From: Comamonadaceae bacterium
GTDB taxonomy: Bacteria; Pseudomonadota; Gammaproteobacteria; Burkholderiales; Burkholderiaceae
NCBI GenBank assembly: GCA_947377705.1
Contig: CANCGU010000015.1
Location: 1 to 21,655, forward strand
DNA: 21,655 nucleotides
Direction: 5' to 3'
Shown here: positions 8,644-16,201 of the stretch, in pieces
How positions within the stretch are numbered: position 1 is the stretch's first letter
Layout of the letters: each line of letters begins with the position of its first letter
Notes under the pieces: model-generated
What the model was told of the DNA's origin: nothing
Database searches by the model: none
Seen by the model: the letters and a program-made list of their open reading frames with translations, nothing else
Program-made: the position numbers and the translations under genes

Positions 8644-9831
8644 ATGAATTTGAACTTTACCCCTCAAGAAGAAGCGTTTCGCGCAGAGGTACGTGCCTTT
8701 TTGGCGCAGAACCTGTCGCCTGAGTTATCTGCCAAAGTGTGCGCGGGCGAACATTTGTCTAAGGCGGAGATGGAGGGCTGGCATGCCAAGCTCAATGCGC
8801 GTGGCTGGCTGGCCAACCATTGGCCCGAAGCGTGGGGTGGCCCAGGGTGGAATGCGGTTAAGAAATTTATTTTTGAAAACGAATGCGCCTTGGCGCATGC
8901 GCCGCGCATTGTGCCGTTTGGCCTGAGCATGCTGGGCCCCGTGTTGATGAAGTACGGCAGCGAGGCGCAAAAGGCACATTGGCTGCCACGCATCTTGGAT
9001 GGCTCTGACTGGTGGTGTCAGGGTTACTCTGAACCGGGTTCGGGTTCTGATTTGGCCTCGGTCAAAACCACGGCGGTCCGCCATGGTGATCACTACATCG
9101 TCAATGGCCAAAAAACTTGGACCACTCTGGGCCAATACGCCAACATGATTTTTTGCCTCGTGCGTACAGACCGCGAGGCCAAGTCTCAATCCGGCATCAG
9201 CTTCTTGCTGGTGGACATGACGTCACCCGGCATTGAAATACGACCCATCATCACCTTGGATGGTGCACATGAAGTGAACGAAGTGTTTTTTACCGACGTC
9301 AAAGTGCCTGTGGCCAATTTGGTGGGCGAGGAAAACAAAGGCTGGACGTATGCTAAATATTTGCTCACCTACGAGCGCACCAACATTGCAGGCGTGGGTT
9401 TCTCGGTCGCTGGTTTAGAAAAACTGAAGGTGGTCGCAGACCGCGTGCGCTGCAATGACAAGCCTTTGTCGCAAGACCCCTTGTTTGCGGCACGCATGGC
9501 CAAGGTGGAGATTGACCTAGAGAACATGAAGACCACCAACATGCGTGTCATCGCAGCAGTGGCAGGCGGCGGTGCGCCAGGTGCTGAAAGCTCGATGCTC
9601 AAGATTCGCGGCACAGAAATTCGCCAAGAAATCTTGTCGTTGACACGTCGTGCCATGGGGCCCTATGCCGCGCCATATTTGCAAGACATTTCAGACGCGC
9701 AGCCGCACTTGGGCGATGAGGCCGCAGCAAGAGCTGCATCGTCATATTTCAACAACCGAAAGTTGTCGATCTTTGGCGGCTCGAACGAGATTCAGAAAAA
9801 CATCATTTCCAAAATGATCCTGGGCCTGTGA
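8644..9831 (+). CDS. pimC: Acyl-CoA dehydrogenase, large subunit of a probable heteromeric pair (PimC-like)
   Basis: FAD-dependent dehydrogenase for the first beta-oxidation step. The 395-residue product starts at ATG 8644 (AAAGGA seven bases upstream); the frame continues upstream into the thiolase gene and that part is not used. Motifs are WWCQGYSEPGSGSDLASVKT (flavin/substrate loop), DHYIVNGQKTWTT, GISFLLVDM and HEVNEVFFTDVKVP, all very like pimeloyl-CoA dehydrogenase large subunit. Where short- and medium-chain enzymes have the catalytic Glu (YEGTSQIQ), this protein has FGGSNEIQ. The probable base is E244 in LTYERTNIAG, the helix-G position used by isovaleryl- and long-chain enzymes. The RxQFG motif is also missing and occurs in the next gene, suggesting the two form one enzyme. 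The pim name rests on resemblance and gene order, not on a proven substrate. Confidence 0.85.
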   Translation: MNLNFTPQEEAFRAEVRAFLAQNLSPELSAKVCAGEHLSKAEMEGWHAKLNARGWLANHWPEAWGGPGWNAVKKFIFENECALAHAPRIVPFGLSMLGPVLMKYGSEAQKAHWLPRILDGSDWWCQGYSEPGSGSDLASVKTTAVRHGDHYIVNGQKTWTTLGQYANMIFCLVRTDREAKSQSGISFLLVDMTSPGIEIRPIITLDGAHEVNEVFFTDVKVPVANLVGEENKGWTYAKYLLTYERTNIAGVGFSVAGLEKLKVVADRVRCNDKPLSQDPLFAARMAKVEIDLENMKTTNMRVIAAVAGGGAPGAESSMLKIRGTEIRQEILSLTRRAMGPYAAPYLQDISDAQPHLGDEAAARAASSYFNNRKLSIFGGSNEIQKNIISKMILGL

Positions 9832-9860
9832 TGGCTGGCTGCGTGTGAAAGGAATAACCC

Positions 9861-10997
9861 ATGAATTTTGAACATACCGAAGACCGCCGCATGCTGATGG
9901 ACAGCTTGAACCGCTTTGTGGCAGAGCAATACAGCGCAGATGTTCGCACCCAGATTGCCTATGGCGCAGAAGGGCACAGCCCTAAGTTGTATGCACAGTT
10001 GGCCGAGTTAGGCACCATTGGTGCGTTGTTTCCAGAAGAGGTGGGTGGCTTTGCTGGTGCAGGGTTTGACATCAGTGTGGTGTTTGAATGCCTAGGCCGC
10101 GGCATCGTGCCTGAACCTTTGTTAGGTGCTTTGTTAGTGGGCCGCGCATTGATGTTGGTGGGGAATGATGCTCAAAAAACACAGTTAGAAAGTTTGATGG
10201 ATGGCACGTCTATTGCCGCCTTGGCGCACGACGAGCCAGGGGCGCACCATGCGTTGAACCATGTTGCGACCACCGCAAAACGTGAAGGTGCGCATTGGGT
10301 GTTGAGCGGGGTGAAGGGCTTGGTGAGCTTTGGTGAAAAAGCCGATTGCTTGCTGGTGTCCGCACGTACCTCGGGTGAGATTGCCAGTGATGCTGGTATC
10401 AGCTTGTTCCTCGTGCCAGGTCAAGCGCCGGGTATCAGGCGCCAGTCATTCAACCGCATCGATGGTGGCCGTGCTTCTGAGTTGGTGTTTGACCAGGTTC
10501 AAGTGCCGGCGCATGCGCTGTTGGGTGCAGAGGGCGTTGGCCATGCGGTGTTAGAGCGTGTGCGTGGCTACGCATTGCTGGCCTTGTGTGCAGAGGCTGT
10601 TGGTGCGATGGATGTAGCCAAAGACCAAACCTTGGAATACCTGCGCACACGCAAGCAGTTTGGTGCACCGATTGGTAGCTTCCAAGCTTTGCAGCACCGC
10701 ATGGTGGATGTGTTGTTAGAGGTGGAGCAAGCACGCTCAGCCGTGATCAATGCAGCAGCAGCCATTGATGAGGATGATCGCGTGGTGCGTGAGAAAGCGT
10801 TGTCGGCAGCGAAGTACAGCATTGGTCGTATTGGCACTTTAGTGGCTGAGGAAAGTATTCAGTTGCACGGCGGTATTGGCATGACCTGGGAATTACCCCT
10901 GTCCCACTATGCCAAGCGATTGGTGATGATTGACCATGAGTTTGGAGACGAGGACCATCATTTGGCACGTTTCATCGCATTGAGCCAAACACACTGA
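9861..10997 (+). CDS. pimD: Acyl-CoA dehydrogenase, small subunit of a probable heteromeric pair (PimD-like)
   Basis: The 378-residue product has the acyl-CoA dehydrogenase fold: an N-terminal helical part with LGTIGALFPEEVGGFAGAG, a middle beta domain (HWVLSGVKGLVSFGEKADCLLV), and a C-terminal helical part with LEYLRTRKQFGAPIGSFQAL (about 258-277) and LHGGIGMTWELPLSHYAKRL. The end of the last helix reads DHEFGDEDHH rather than YEGTSEIQ, so the usual catalytic Glu is absent. It has the RKQFG flavin contact missing from the preceding subunit. Known two-gene enzymes such as PimC/PimD and the steroid ChsE4/ChsE5 pair build shared active sites in a heterotetramer, and the same is inferred here. 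A good AAAGGA site precedes the ATG; the gap to the large-subunit gene is 29 bases. Confidence 0.85.
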   Translation: MNFEHTEDRRMLMDSLNRFVAEQYSADVRTQIAYGAEGHSPKLYAQLAELGTIGALFPEEVGGFAGAGFDISVVFECLGRGIVPEPLLGALLVGRALMLVGNDAQKTQLESLMDGTSIAALAHDEPGAHHALNHVATTAKREGAHWVLSGVKGLVSFGEKADCLLVSARTSGEIASDAGISLFLVPGQAPGIRRQSFNRIDGGRASELVFDQVQVPAHALLGAEGVGHAVLERVRGYALLALCAEAVGAMDVAKDQTLEYLRTRKQFGAPIGSFQALQHRMVDVLLEVEQARSAVINAAAAIDEDDRVVREKALSAAKYSIGRIGTLVAEESIQLHGGIGMTWELPLSHYAKRLVMIDHEFGDEDHHLARFIALSQTH

Positions 10998-11011
10998 TTC
11001 AAGAGGCACAG

Positions 11012-11812
11012 ATGACACACGTATTGCTTACCCGTCGCGAAGGCGCTGTGTTGGTTTTATCTAATAACAATGTCGCTGCGCGTAATGCGTTGAGCTTTGA
11101 GTTCTACACCGCCGTGACCCATGCATTGCGTGATGCCGCCAAAGATTCCTCGATAGGTGCCATTGTGTTGACCGGCGAAGGGGGGCACTTCTGTTCTGGC
11201 GGTGACCTTCGCCAATTGGCCAAGCGACGTGAGTTGTCTGTGCAGGAGCGTCGTGTTCGGCTTGAGGGGTTACATGATTTGATTCGCTCGGTGCGCGACT
11301 GTCCCAAACCCGTGATCGCTGCCGTGGAGGGTGCGGCAGCAGGGGCGGGGCTTTCATTGGCAATGACGTGTGACATGTTGGTGGCTGCTAAAAATTCAAT
11401 GTTCACTGTGGCTTATGTGAAAGTGGGGCTCACGCCCGATGGGGGTGCGACAGCTTTTTTGGCTGAATTTGTGTCCCGGCAAGTATTGACCGAGTTGTGT
11501 TTGACTGGCGTCCCTCTTAGTGGTGAGCGCATGCATGCCTTGGGCGCAGTTAATCGTCTGGTAGAGCCAGGCAGCGCACTTTCAGCGGCGATGGCGCTGG
11601 CAGCTGACATTTCAAAAGGTCCGCAGCAGGCGATGAGCCGTATCAAAAACTTGTGCCGCCATGCGATGCGAAATTCTTTGGAAGATCAGCTTGAACTCGA
11701 AGCGCAATGTATGGTCGAGGCCATGGGCTGCGATGAGTCCATGGAAGGCATCAATGCCTTTCTGAATAAACGACAACCCAATTACACCCAACTACGTCAG
11801 GTCAGCGAATGA
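11012..11812 (+). CDS. Enoyl-CoA hydratase/isomerase family protein (crotonase)
   Basis: The 266-residue crotonase has oxyanion-hole motifs GGHFCSGGDLRQL and AVEGAAAGAGLSLAMTCDM. The first catalytic Glu of true hydratases (FGQPE type) is replaced: the segment reads FTVAYVKVGLTPDGGATAFL. An Asp (D143) occupies the second acid region, as in PaaG-type enoyl-CoA isomerases with a single Asp. Shifting a double bond, rather than simple hydration, is therefore the better guess; the operon already has a complete hydratase. AAGAGG lies five bases before the ATG. Its stop overlaps the next start (ATGA), so it is coupled to the CoA-transferase. The exact substrate is unknown. Confidence 0.9.
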   Translation: MTHVLLTRREGAVLVLSNNNVAARNALSFEFYTAVTHALRDAAKDSSIGAIVLTGEGGHFCSGGDLRQLAKRRELSVQERRVRLEGLHDLIRSVRDCPKPVIAAVEGAAAGAGLSLAMTCDMLVAAKNSMFTVAYVKVGLTPDGGATAFLAEFVSRQVLTELCLTGVPLSGERMHALGAVNRLVEPGSALSAAMALAADISKGPQQAMSRIKNLCRHAMRNSLEDQLELEAQCMVEAMGCDESMEGINAFLNKRQPNYTQLRQVSE

Positions 11813-13047
11813 GTACCTCTAATTCACATCCAGAACATGATTTTCCCTTGGCTGGAATTCGTGTCTTGGATCTCTCTCGCGTGTTTGCTGGCCCTATGTG
11901 TGGCATGGTCCTCGGTGACTTTGGTGCAGAAGTGATCAAGGTCGAACATCCAGGCCGTGGTGACGATACGCGCGATTGGGGGATTCGCATTGGTAAGACT
12001 GAGACGACTTACTACAACAGTATGAACCGCAACAAACGGTCCATTACGGTGGATCTTCAATCCCCCGCAGGATTGAAAATTATTCACGACTTGCTGCCTC
12101 AGTGTGACGTTGTGATTCACAACTTCAAAACGGGTGGCGCTGAAAAACTCGGCATCGGTTACGAGCAACTCAAAGCCATCAAGTCTGATCTGATTTATTG
12201 CGCTGTGGCAGGTTACGACAGCAGTGGTCCCGAGGCCAGCCGACCTGGCTACGACTTGGTGATCCAAGCCGAGGCTGGCTTGATGGCTCTCAATGGCGAT
12301 GCCCATATGCCACCTCTAAAGTTTGGCGTGGCGGTTGTCGATTTGATGACGGGCATGTATTCGGCGCAAGCCATTTTGGCGGCCCTGTTGCGTCGTGAGC
12401 GTCGCGGTGTGGGGCAGCTCATTGAGATGGCGTTGTATGACTGCGGCTTGTCTGTTTCTGGCTATTACGGCTTGGACGCCTTGCATCTTGGGCGCGACCC
12501 CGAGCGCTACGGCAACGCACACCCTTCTATCGTGCCGTATGGCATGTACGAAGCGGCGGATGGTCCGTTGATCATCGCTGTGGGTAACAACGCACAGTTC
12601 GATAAATTTTGTCGTCAAGTTATTTTGCGACCAGACATTGTGGAGAACCCCCTGTTTGCCACCAACGTCGAAAGGGCCAAAAACCGCAAAGCGCTGGGCC
12701 CCATGCTCAAGGCCGTGATTCAGACCTTTCCGCGCGAGCTGCTGCTTGAGCGCCTGACGATGGCAGGAATTCCATGCGGTAAGGTGGCTGGCTTGCATGA
12801 AGCACTGACGAGCGAGCGTTCACGTCGTGGCCATATGGTGCAAGACATGCCGCATCCTGTGGTGGGCACCACACCCGTGTTTGCGCCGCCTTACCGTTTG
12901 GATGGACAACGCTTACCCATTCGTCTTACGCCTCCGACATTGGGTGAAGGCACGCGCGCTGTTTTGCAAGAGCTGTTGTCAATGAGTGACAGCCAACTTG
13001 AGGCGTTGCAGGTGGCGGGTGTGCTGACATTGCCGAATGCTGGATGA
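11809..13047 (+). CDS. Family III CoA-transferase (CaiB/BaiF/formyl-CoA transferase type)
   Basis: Family III enzymes move CoA from a donor such as succinyl-CoA to a free carboxylic acid through an Asp-acyl intermediate. The 412-residue protein has the family start LAGIRVLDLSRVFAGPMCGMVLGDFGAEVIKVEHPGRGD, then YYNSMNRNKRSITVDL, RPGYDLVIQAEAGLM and VVDLMTGMYSAQAILAALL, where D178 is the expected catalytic Asp. C-terminal GRGPRLG-like elements are represented by PPYRLDGQRLPIRLTPPTLGEGT. It overlaps the crotonase by four bases (ATGA). In this operon it most likely activates the growth substrate, taking the place of the acid-CoA ligase PimA of the pimelate operon (inference). Confidence 0.92.
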   Translation: MSTSNSHPEHDFPLAGIRVLDLSRVFAGPMCGMVLGDFGAEVIKVEHPGRGDDTRDWGIRIGKTETTYYNSMNRNKRSITVDLQSPAGLKIIHDLLPQCDVVIHNFKTGGAEKLGIGYEQLKAIKSDLIYCAVAGYDSSGPEASRPGYDLVIQAEAGLMALNGDAHMPPLKFGVAVVDLMTGMYSAQAILAALLRRERRGVGQLIEMALYDCGLSVSGYYGLDALHLGRDPERYGNAHPSIVPYGMYEAADGPLIIAVGNNAQFDKFCRQVILRPDIVENPLFATNVERAKNRKALGPMLKAVIQTFPRELLLERLTMAGIPCGKVAGLHEALTSERSRRGHMVQDMPHPVVGTTPVFAPPYRLDGQRLPIRLTPPTLGEGTRAVLQELLSMSDSQLEALQVAGVLTLPNAG

Positions 13048-13057
13048 ATCAAATTTT

Positions 13058-13062
13058 GGAGG
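13058..13062 (+). promoter_or_regulatory. Ribosome-binding site GGAGG that sets the first Bug gene start at 13068
   Basis: GGAGG ends five bases before ATG 13068. An earlier in-frame ATG (13044) overlaps the CoA-transferase stop, but starting there would add eight residues before the signal peptide. Confidence 0.75.
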
Positions 13063-13067
13063 TGTCT

Positions 13068-14066
13068 ATGTTTGTTAAACACGCAATGTGGCTTGTGGGT
13101 CGGTGGGTATTGATATGCCTTGTGTTGAGCGTTTCCATCAGTGGTGTGCAGGCGCAGCAGACGGCTTGGCCTGATAAAACCATCAAGCTGATCGTTCCTT
13201 TTCCAGCAGGTGGGCCAACGGACACTGCCTCGCGTATCGTGGGGCAACGTTTGGCTGAGCGCCTTAAGCAAACTGTGGTGGTTGAAAACCGAGCTGGTGC
13301 GTCTGGTGCAATTGCTGCTGCACAAGTGGTCAAAAGCACACCCGATGGCAACACCTTGATGATGTTGGCCACGCCCACCATGTTGGCACCTCACTTCAAC
13401 AAAGCGGCTGGTTATGACACCACCAAAGACTTTATACCCGTTGCGACGGTGTATGACTTGCCCATCGTCATTGTCGTGAACGCCGCACTTTTGCCTGATG
13501 TCACAGATTTGTCCAAGCTCATTGCCCATGCCAAGGCACAAGCAAAACCGATGAACTACACCAGCTCAGGGGTTGGTAGTTTTGGTCATCTCAGCATGGA
13601 GTTACTGCAACAGTTGGCAGGGTTTGAAATGCAGCATGTGCCCTACAAAGGAGGTGTGCCGGCCATCACGGACACGATAGGTGGCGTTGTGCCCGTCATG
13701 TATTCAGACCTGGTGGCAGCGCTTGCGCACATCAAATCGGGCAAGTTGCGAGCGATTGCCATTGGATCACCCCAACGCGTGAGCATGGTGCCCGATGTGA
13801 AGACCATTTCCGAGCAAGGTATCAAAGGGTATGACGCTGTGTCGTGGGGCGGTTTGCTCGTGACTAAAGGAACGCCAAAGGCGATCGTGGATCGATTAGC
13901 CAACGAGGTGCAAGACATCTTGGCTGAAAAAGAAATACAAGACAAATTGCGCGATGCGGGTTGCATTGCCAATTTTCAGGGGCCAGCTCAAATGGGGCAA
14001 CGTATTCAGAATGACTATGCCAAATGGGGGCGAGTGATTCGCGACAGAAGTGTTTCAAACGATTAA
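13068..14066 (+). CDS. Bug/TctC family periplasmic substrate-binding protein (first copy)
   Basis: The 332-residue secreted protein begins with a signal peptide (MFVKHAMWLVGRWVLICLVL, likely cleavage after SGVQA). The Bug/TctC signature follows: WPDKTIKLIVPFPAGGPTDTASR, VVENRAGASGAIAA and PDGNTLMM. Such proteins capture carboxylates (including dicarboxylates such as adipate in studied members) for tripartite TctABC transporters or act as extracytoplasmic sensors. No tctA or tctB membrane gene is in the window. It starts 20 bases after the CoA-transferase and is in the same operon, so the ligand is probably the pathway substrate or a relative. Similarity to the next gene (shared length and motifs) suggests an old duplication followed by divergence. 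Confidence 0.92.
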   Translation: MFVKHAMWLVGRWVLICLVLSVSISGVQAQQTAWPDKTIKLIVPFPAGGPTDTASRIVGQRLAERLKQTVVVENRAGASGAIAAAQVVKSTPDGNTLMMLATPTMLAPHFNKAAGYDTTKDFIPVATVYDLPIVIVVNAALLPDVTDLSKLIAHAKAQAKPMNYTSSGVGSFGHLSMELLQQLAGFEMQHVPYKGGVPAITDTIGGVVPVMYSDLVAALAHIKSGKLRAIAIGSPQRVSMVPDVKTISEQGIKGYDAVSWGGLLVTKGTPKAIVDRLANEVQDILAEKEIQDKLRDAGCIANFQGPAQMGQRIQNDYAKWGRVIRDRSVSND

Positions 14067-14088
14067 ATAAAACGAGGAGACAACCATC

Positions 14089-15087
14089 ATGAAGAACAAA
14101 TCACGCCGCCAAGCGCTGGCCTCTGCCGCAGTCGCTTTGATAACGTTGTGCGCGGGCTCGCAAGCGCAAGCGCAAGCACAGGCCTATCCCAATAAACCAA
14201 TCAAGTTGATCGTGCCTTACGCGCCGGGCGGTGCCACAGACATCATTGCGCGCACCTTGGCTGAAAAACTGTCTGACCGTTTGGGACAGCCTGTGCTGAT
14301 CGATAACCGAGCTGGGGCGGGGGGGGTGACAGGCACTGATGCCGCCGCCAAAGCTGCTCCCGACGGCTATACCTTCTTGGTCACTTTGGGTACCACGGTG
14401 TTGATCAATCAGTTCTTGTATGAGAAATTGCCTTACAGCCCTGGCCGTGATTTTTCGCTTGTCTCACAACTGGCATTGGCTCCAGTCACTTTGTTGGTGA
14501 ATCCCAACTCGGGCATTAACAATGCGAATGACTTGAAGGCGAGCATTCTCAAGAATCCTAAAAAAATGTCTTATGGCTCTTGGGGCATGGGCTCATACGC
14601 ACACCTAGCAGGGGCTTATCTCAGCCAAAGCCTTTCTGCGGATTTGACCCATGCGGCCTACAAGGGCGAGGCCCCCATGTTGCAAGACTTGGTCGGCGGT
14701 CAAATTGACTTTGCATTTGCCAGTGCGCAAACAGCCAAACCCTACATCGACTCGGGCAAGTTGCGATCCATTGCGGTGACCGGTGAGCAACGCATGAGTG
14801 TGTTGCCCAACATTCCCACTATGCGTGAGCAAGGTTTCAAAGACGATATCTTCCGCGTGACTGGTTGGATTGCGATGGCTGCGCCTGCCAAGACGCCCAA
14901 CGATGTGGTGCAACGTGTGTCTGCTGAAGTGCGTGCCATCGTGGCTTTGCCAGAAACGCAAGATCGCATCAATAAGATGGGCTTCATGCCTGTGGGCAAC
15001 ACACCCGAGCAATTTTCTGTGATTTATAAAAATGAATTCCCAGTCTGGGAGCGCGTGGTGAAGCTGTCTGGCGCCAAGCTAGATTGA
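14089..15087 (+). CDS. Bug/TctC family periplasmic substrate-binding protein (second copy)
   Basis: This is the same family and the same length (332 residues) as the preceding gene, but clearly diverged. The signal peptide MKNKSRRQALASAAVALITL ends in an AQAQAQA run encoded by a short CAAGCG-type tandem repeat (about 14160-14182). Family motifs are YPNKPIKLIVPYAPGGATDIIAR, VLIDNRAGAGGVTGTDAAAK and PDGYTFLVT, with GGQIDFAFAS in the second lobe. A strong GAGGAG site precedes the ATG. It is the last intact gene of the catabolic operon and is followed by two hairpins and a gene remnant. The ligand cannot be predicted. Confidence 0.92.
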   Translation: MKNKSRRQALASAAVALITLCAGSQAQAQAQAYPNKPIKLIVPYAPGGATDIIARTLAEKLSDRLGQPVLIDNRAGAGGVTGTDAAAKAAPDGYTFLVTLGTTVLINQFLYEKLPYSPGRDFSLVSQLALAPVTLLVNPNSGINNANDLKASILKNPKKMSYGSWGMGSYAHLAGAYLSQSLSADLTHAAYKGEAPMLQDLVGGQIDFAFASAQTAKPYIDSGKLRSIAVTGEQRMSVLPNIPTMREQGFKDDIFRVTGWIAMAAPAKTPNDVVQRVSAEVRAIVALPETQDRINKMGFMPVGNTPEQFSVIYKNEFPVWERVVKLSGAKLD

Positions 15088-15101
15088 TCGTTCAATTTTC
15101 G

Positions 15102-15123
15102 AACTTCTTTGGGTAAAGAAGTT
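15102..15123 (+). terminator. Candidate terminator hairpin after the second Bug gene
   Basis: A perfect 9-bp stem, AACTTCTTT (15102-15110) and AAAGAAGTT (15115-15123), encloses a GGGT loop. It starts 15 bases after the Bug stop codon. There is no T-tract after it, so a simple intrinsic terminator is doubtful; it could protect the 3' end or slow polymerase. Confidence 0.4.
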
Positions 15124-15243
15124 GCCACGGCTGAGTGCCAAGAGCGGTTGACCTACCGCTCAGGCCTCGGTAAGGGCTGTTTGCTCTTAGGTGCCAAGAT
15201 TTGGATCACCAATAGCCCGACTGCCGATGTGTTCGTGGTGTGG
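15124..15243 (+). pseudogene. Remnant of a glutaryl-CoA dehydrogenase-like gene
   Basis: One plus-strand frame reads ATAECQERLTYR followed by GCLLLGAKIWITNSPTADVFVVW. The second piece (15175-15243) closely matches the glutaryl-CoA dehydrogenase segment usually read as G(Y/F)xLxGSKxWITNSPIADVFVVWAK. The first (15124-15159) resembles the N-terminal helix AxAYCQERLAPR of the same family. In a full enzyme about 120 residues separate them, so an internal deletion is implied. There is no start, no flavin-binding core and no C-terminus; the match stops four bases before the rpoH stop. It cannot encode a working enzyme. The match to the family is from memory of the motif, without an alignment. Confidence 0.6.
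15142..15161. other. Inverted repeat (7-bp stem) inside the gene remnant
   Basis: GAGCGGT (15142-15148) and ACCGCTC (15155-15161) form a 7-bp stem with a six-base loop. It lies in the 160-base convergent gap between the second Bug gene and rpoH. No T-run follows on either strand, so a terminator role for rpoH or the operon is only possible. Confidence 0.35.
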
Positions 15244-15247
15244 CGAT

Positions 15248-16171
15248 TTATGCGTATTCAGCCAAAGCGGCTTTCATCTTCTTCATCGCCGCCACTTCGA
15301 TTTGGCGAATGCGTTCGGCGCTCACGCCGTATTCGGCCGCTAAGTCGTGCAGCGTCATGCCACCTGAGCCGTTGTCTTGCACTTTAAGCCAGCGCTCTTC
15401 CACGATGCGGCGGCTGCGCTCGTCGAGCACGTTCAGTGCTGCGGCGATGCCGTCAGAAGCCAACACATCGCGCTGATGTGCCGCGATCATGGCCGTGGGC
15501 TCGTGGTTGGTATCGGTCAAATAGGCAATGGGGCCAAACGCCTCGTCACTGTCTTCGTTGGGCGTGGGGTCAAGCAACACATCGCCGCCGGACATGCGCA
15601 TTTCCATTTCCAGCACTTCTTCTGGTTTGACGTTGAGCTTGGTGGCGACCGCGTCAACTTCTTGTGGGTTGAGGGTGTTGCGGTGTGTGGCGTCCAGCGC
15701 GTCAGCTTTGAAGCCTTGCTTCATCGAGCGCAGGTTGAAAAACAATTTGCGTTGGGCTTTGGTGGTGGCCACTTTGACCATGCGCCAGTTTTTCAAAATG
15801 TATTCGTGAATCTCGGCCTTGATCCAGTGCATGGCGTAGCTCACCAAACGCACGCCTTGGTCAGGATCGAAGCGTTTGACGGCTTTCATCAAGCCGATGT
15901 TGCCTTCTTGAATCAAGTCAGCGTGAGGCAGACCGTAGCCCAAGTATTGGCGCGACACTGACACCACCAAACGCAGGTGCGAGAGCACCAACTTTCCGGC
16001 GGCTTCGATGTCGTTGTTGTCTTTGAGTTGGCGAGCGAACTCTTGCTCTTGCTCTGGGGTGAGCATGGGCAAACGGTTGGCAGCAGTGATGTAGGCATCT
16101 AGGTTGCCCAGCGACGGAACCAGTGCCCAAGGATTGGAAATGGCGAGTGGCTGATGTGTCAATGTAGTCAT
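15248..16171 (-). CDS. rpoH: RNA polymerase heat-shock sigma factor RpoH (sigma-32)
   Basis: This sigma-70-family factor directs transcription of heat-shock chaperone and protease genes. The 307-residue protein has region 1.2/2.1 (NRLPMLTPEQEQEFARQL), region 2 (LVLSHLRLVVSVSRQYLGYG, DLIQEGNIGLMKAVKRFDP, SYAMHWIKAEIHEYIL) and the RpoH box QRKLFFNLR (about 140-148), which separates RpoH from other sigmas. Region 4 is near the C-terminus (LHDLAAEYGVSAERIRQIEVAAMKKMK). Length is slightly above the E. coli protein (284). AAAGGA lies eight bases before the ATG. A perfect CIRCE operator lies 33 bases upstream, so HrcA control is expected in addition to any sigma control. The stop is four bases from the gene remnant. 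Confidence 0.97.
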   Translation of the reverse strand: MTTLTHQPLAISNPWALVPSLGNLDAYITAANRLPMLTPEQEQEFARQLKDNNDIEAAGKLVLSHLRLVVSVSRQYLGYGLPHADLIQEGNIGLMKAVKRFDPDQGVRLVSYAMHWIKAEIHEYILKNWRMVKVATTKAQRKLFFNLRSMKQGFKADALDATHRNTLNPQEVDAVATKLNVKPEEVLEMEMRMSGGDVLLDPTPNEDSDEAFGPIAYLTDTNHEPTAMIAAHQRDVLASDGIAAALNVLDERSRRIVEERWLKVQDNGSGGMTLHDLAAEYGVSAERIRQIEVAAMKKMKAALAEYA

Positions 16172-16201
16172 GTTTGTAGTCCTTTCGGATAACGATTCGC
16201 T

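Noticed and set aside
12891..13541. 216-residue minus-strand open frame
   Set aside because: It spans the end of the CoA-transferase and the start of a Bug gene, both convincing on the plus strand, and has no motif of its own.
14160..14182. Short CAAGCG-type tandem repeat
   Set aside because: It encodes the AQAQAQA end of a signal peptide and is ordinary low-complexity coding sequence, not a mobile or regulatory repeat.
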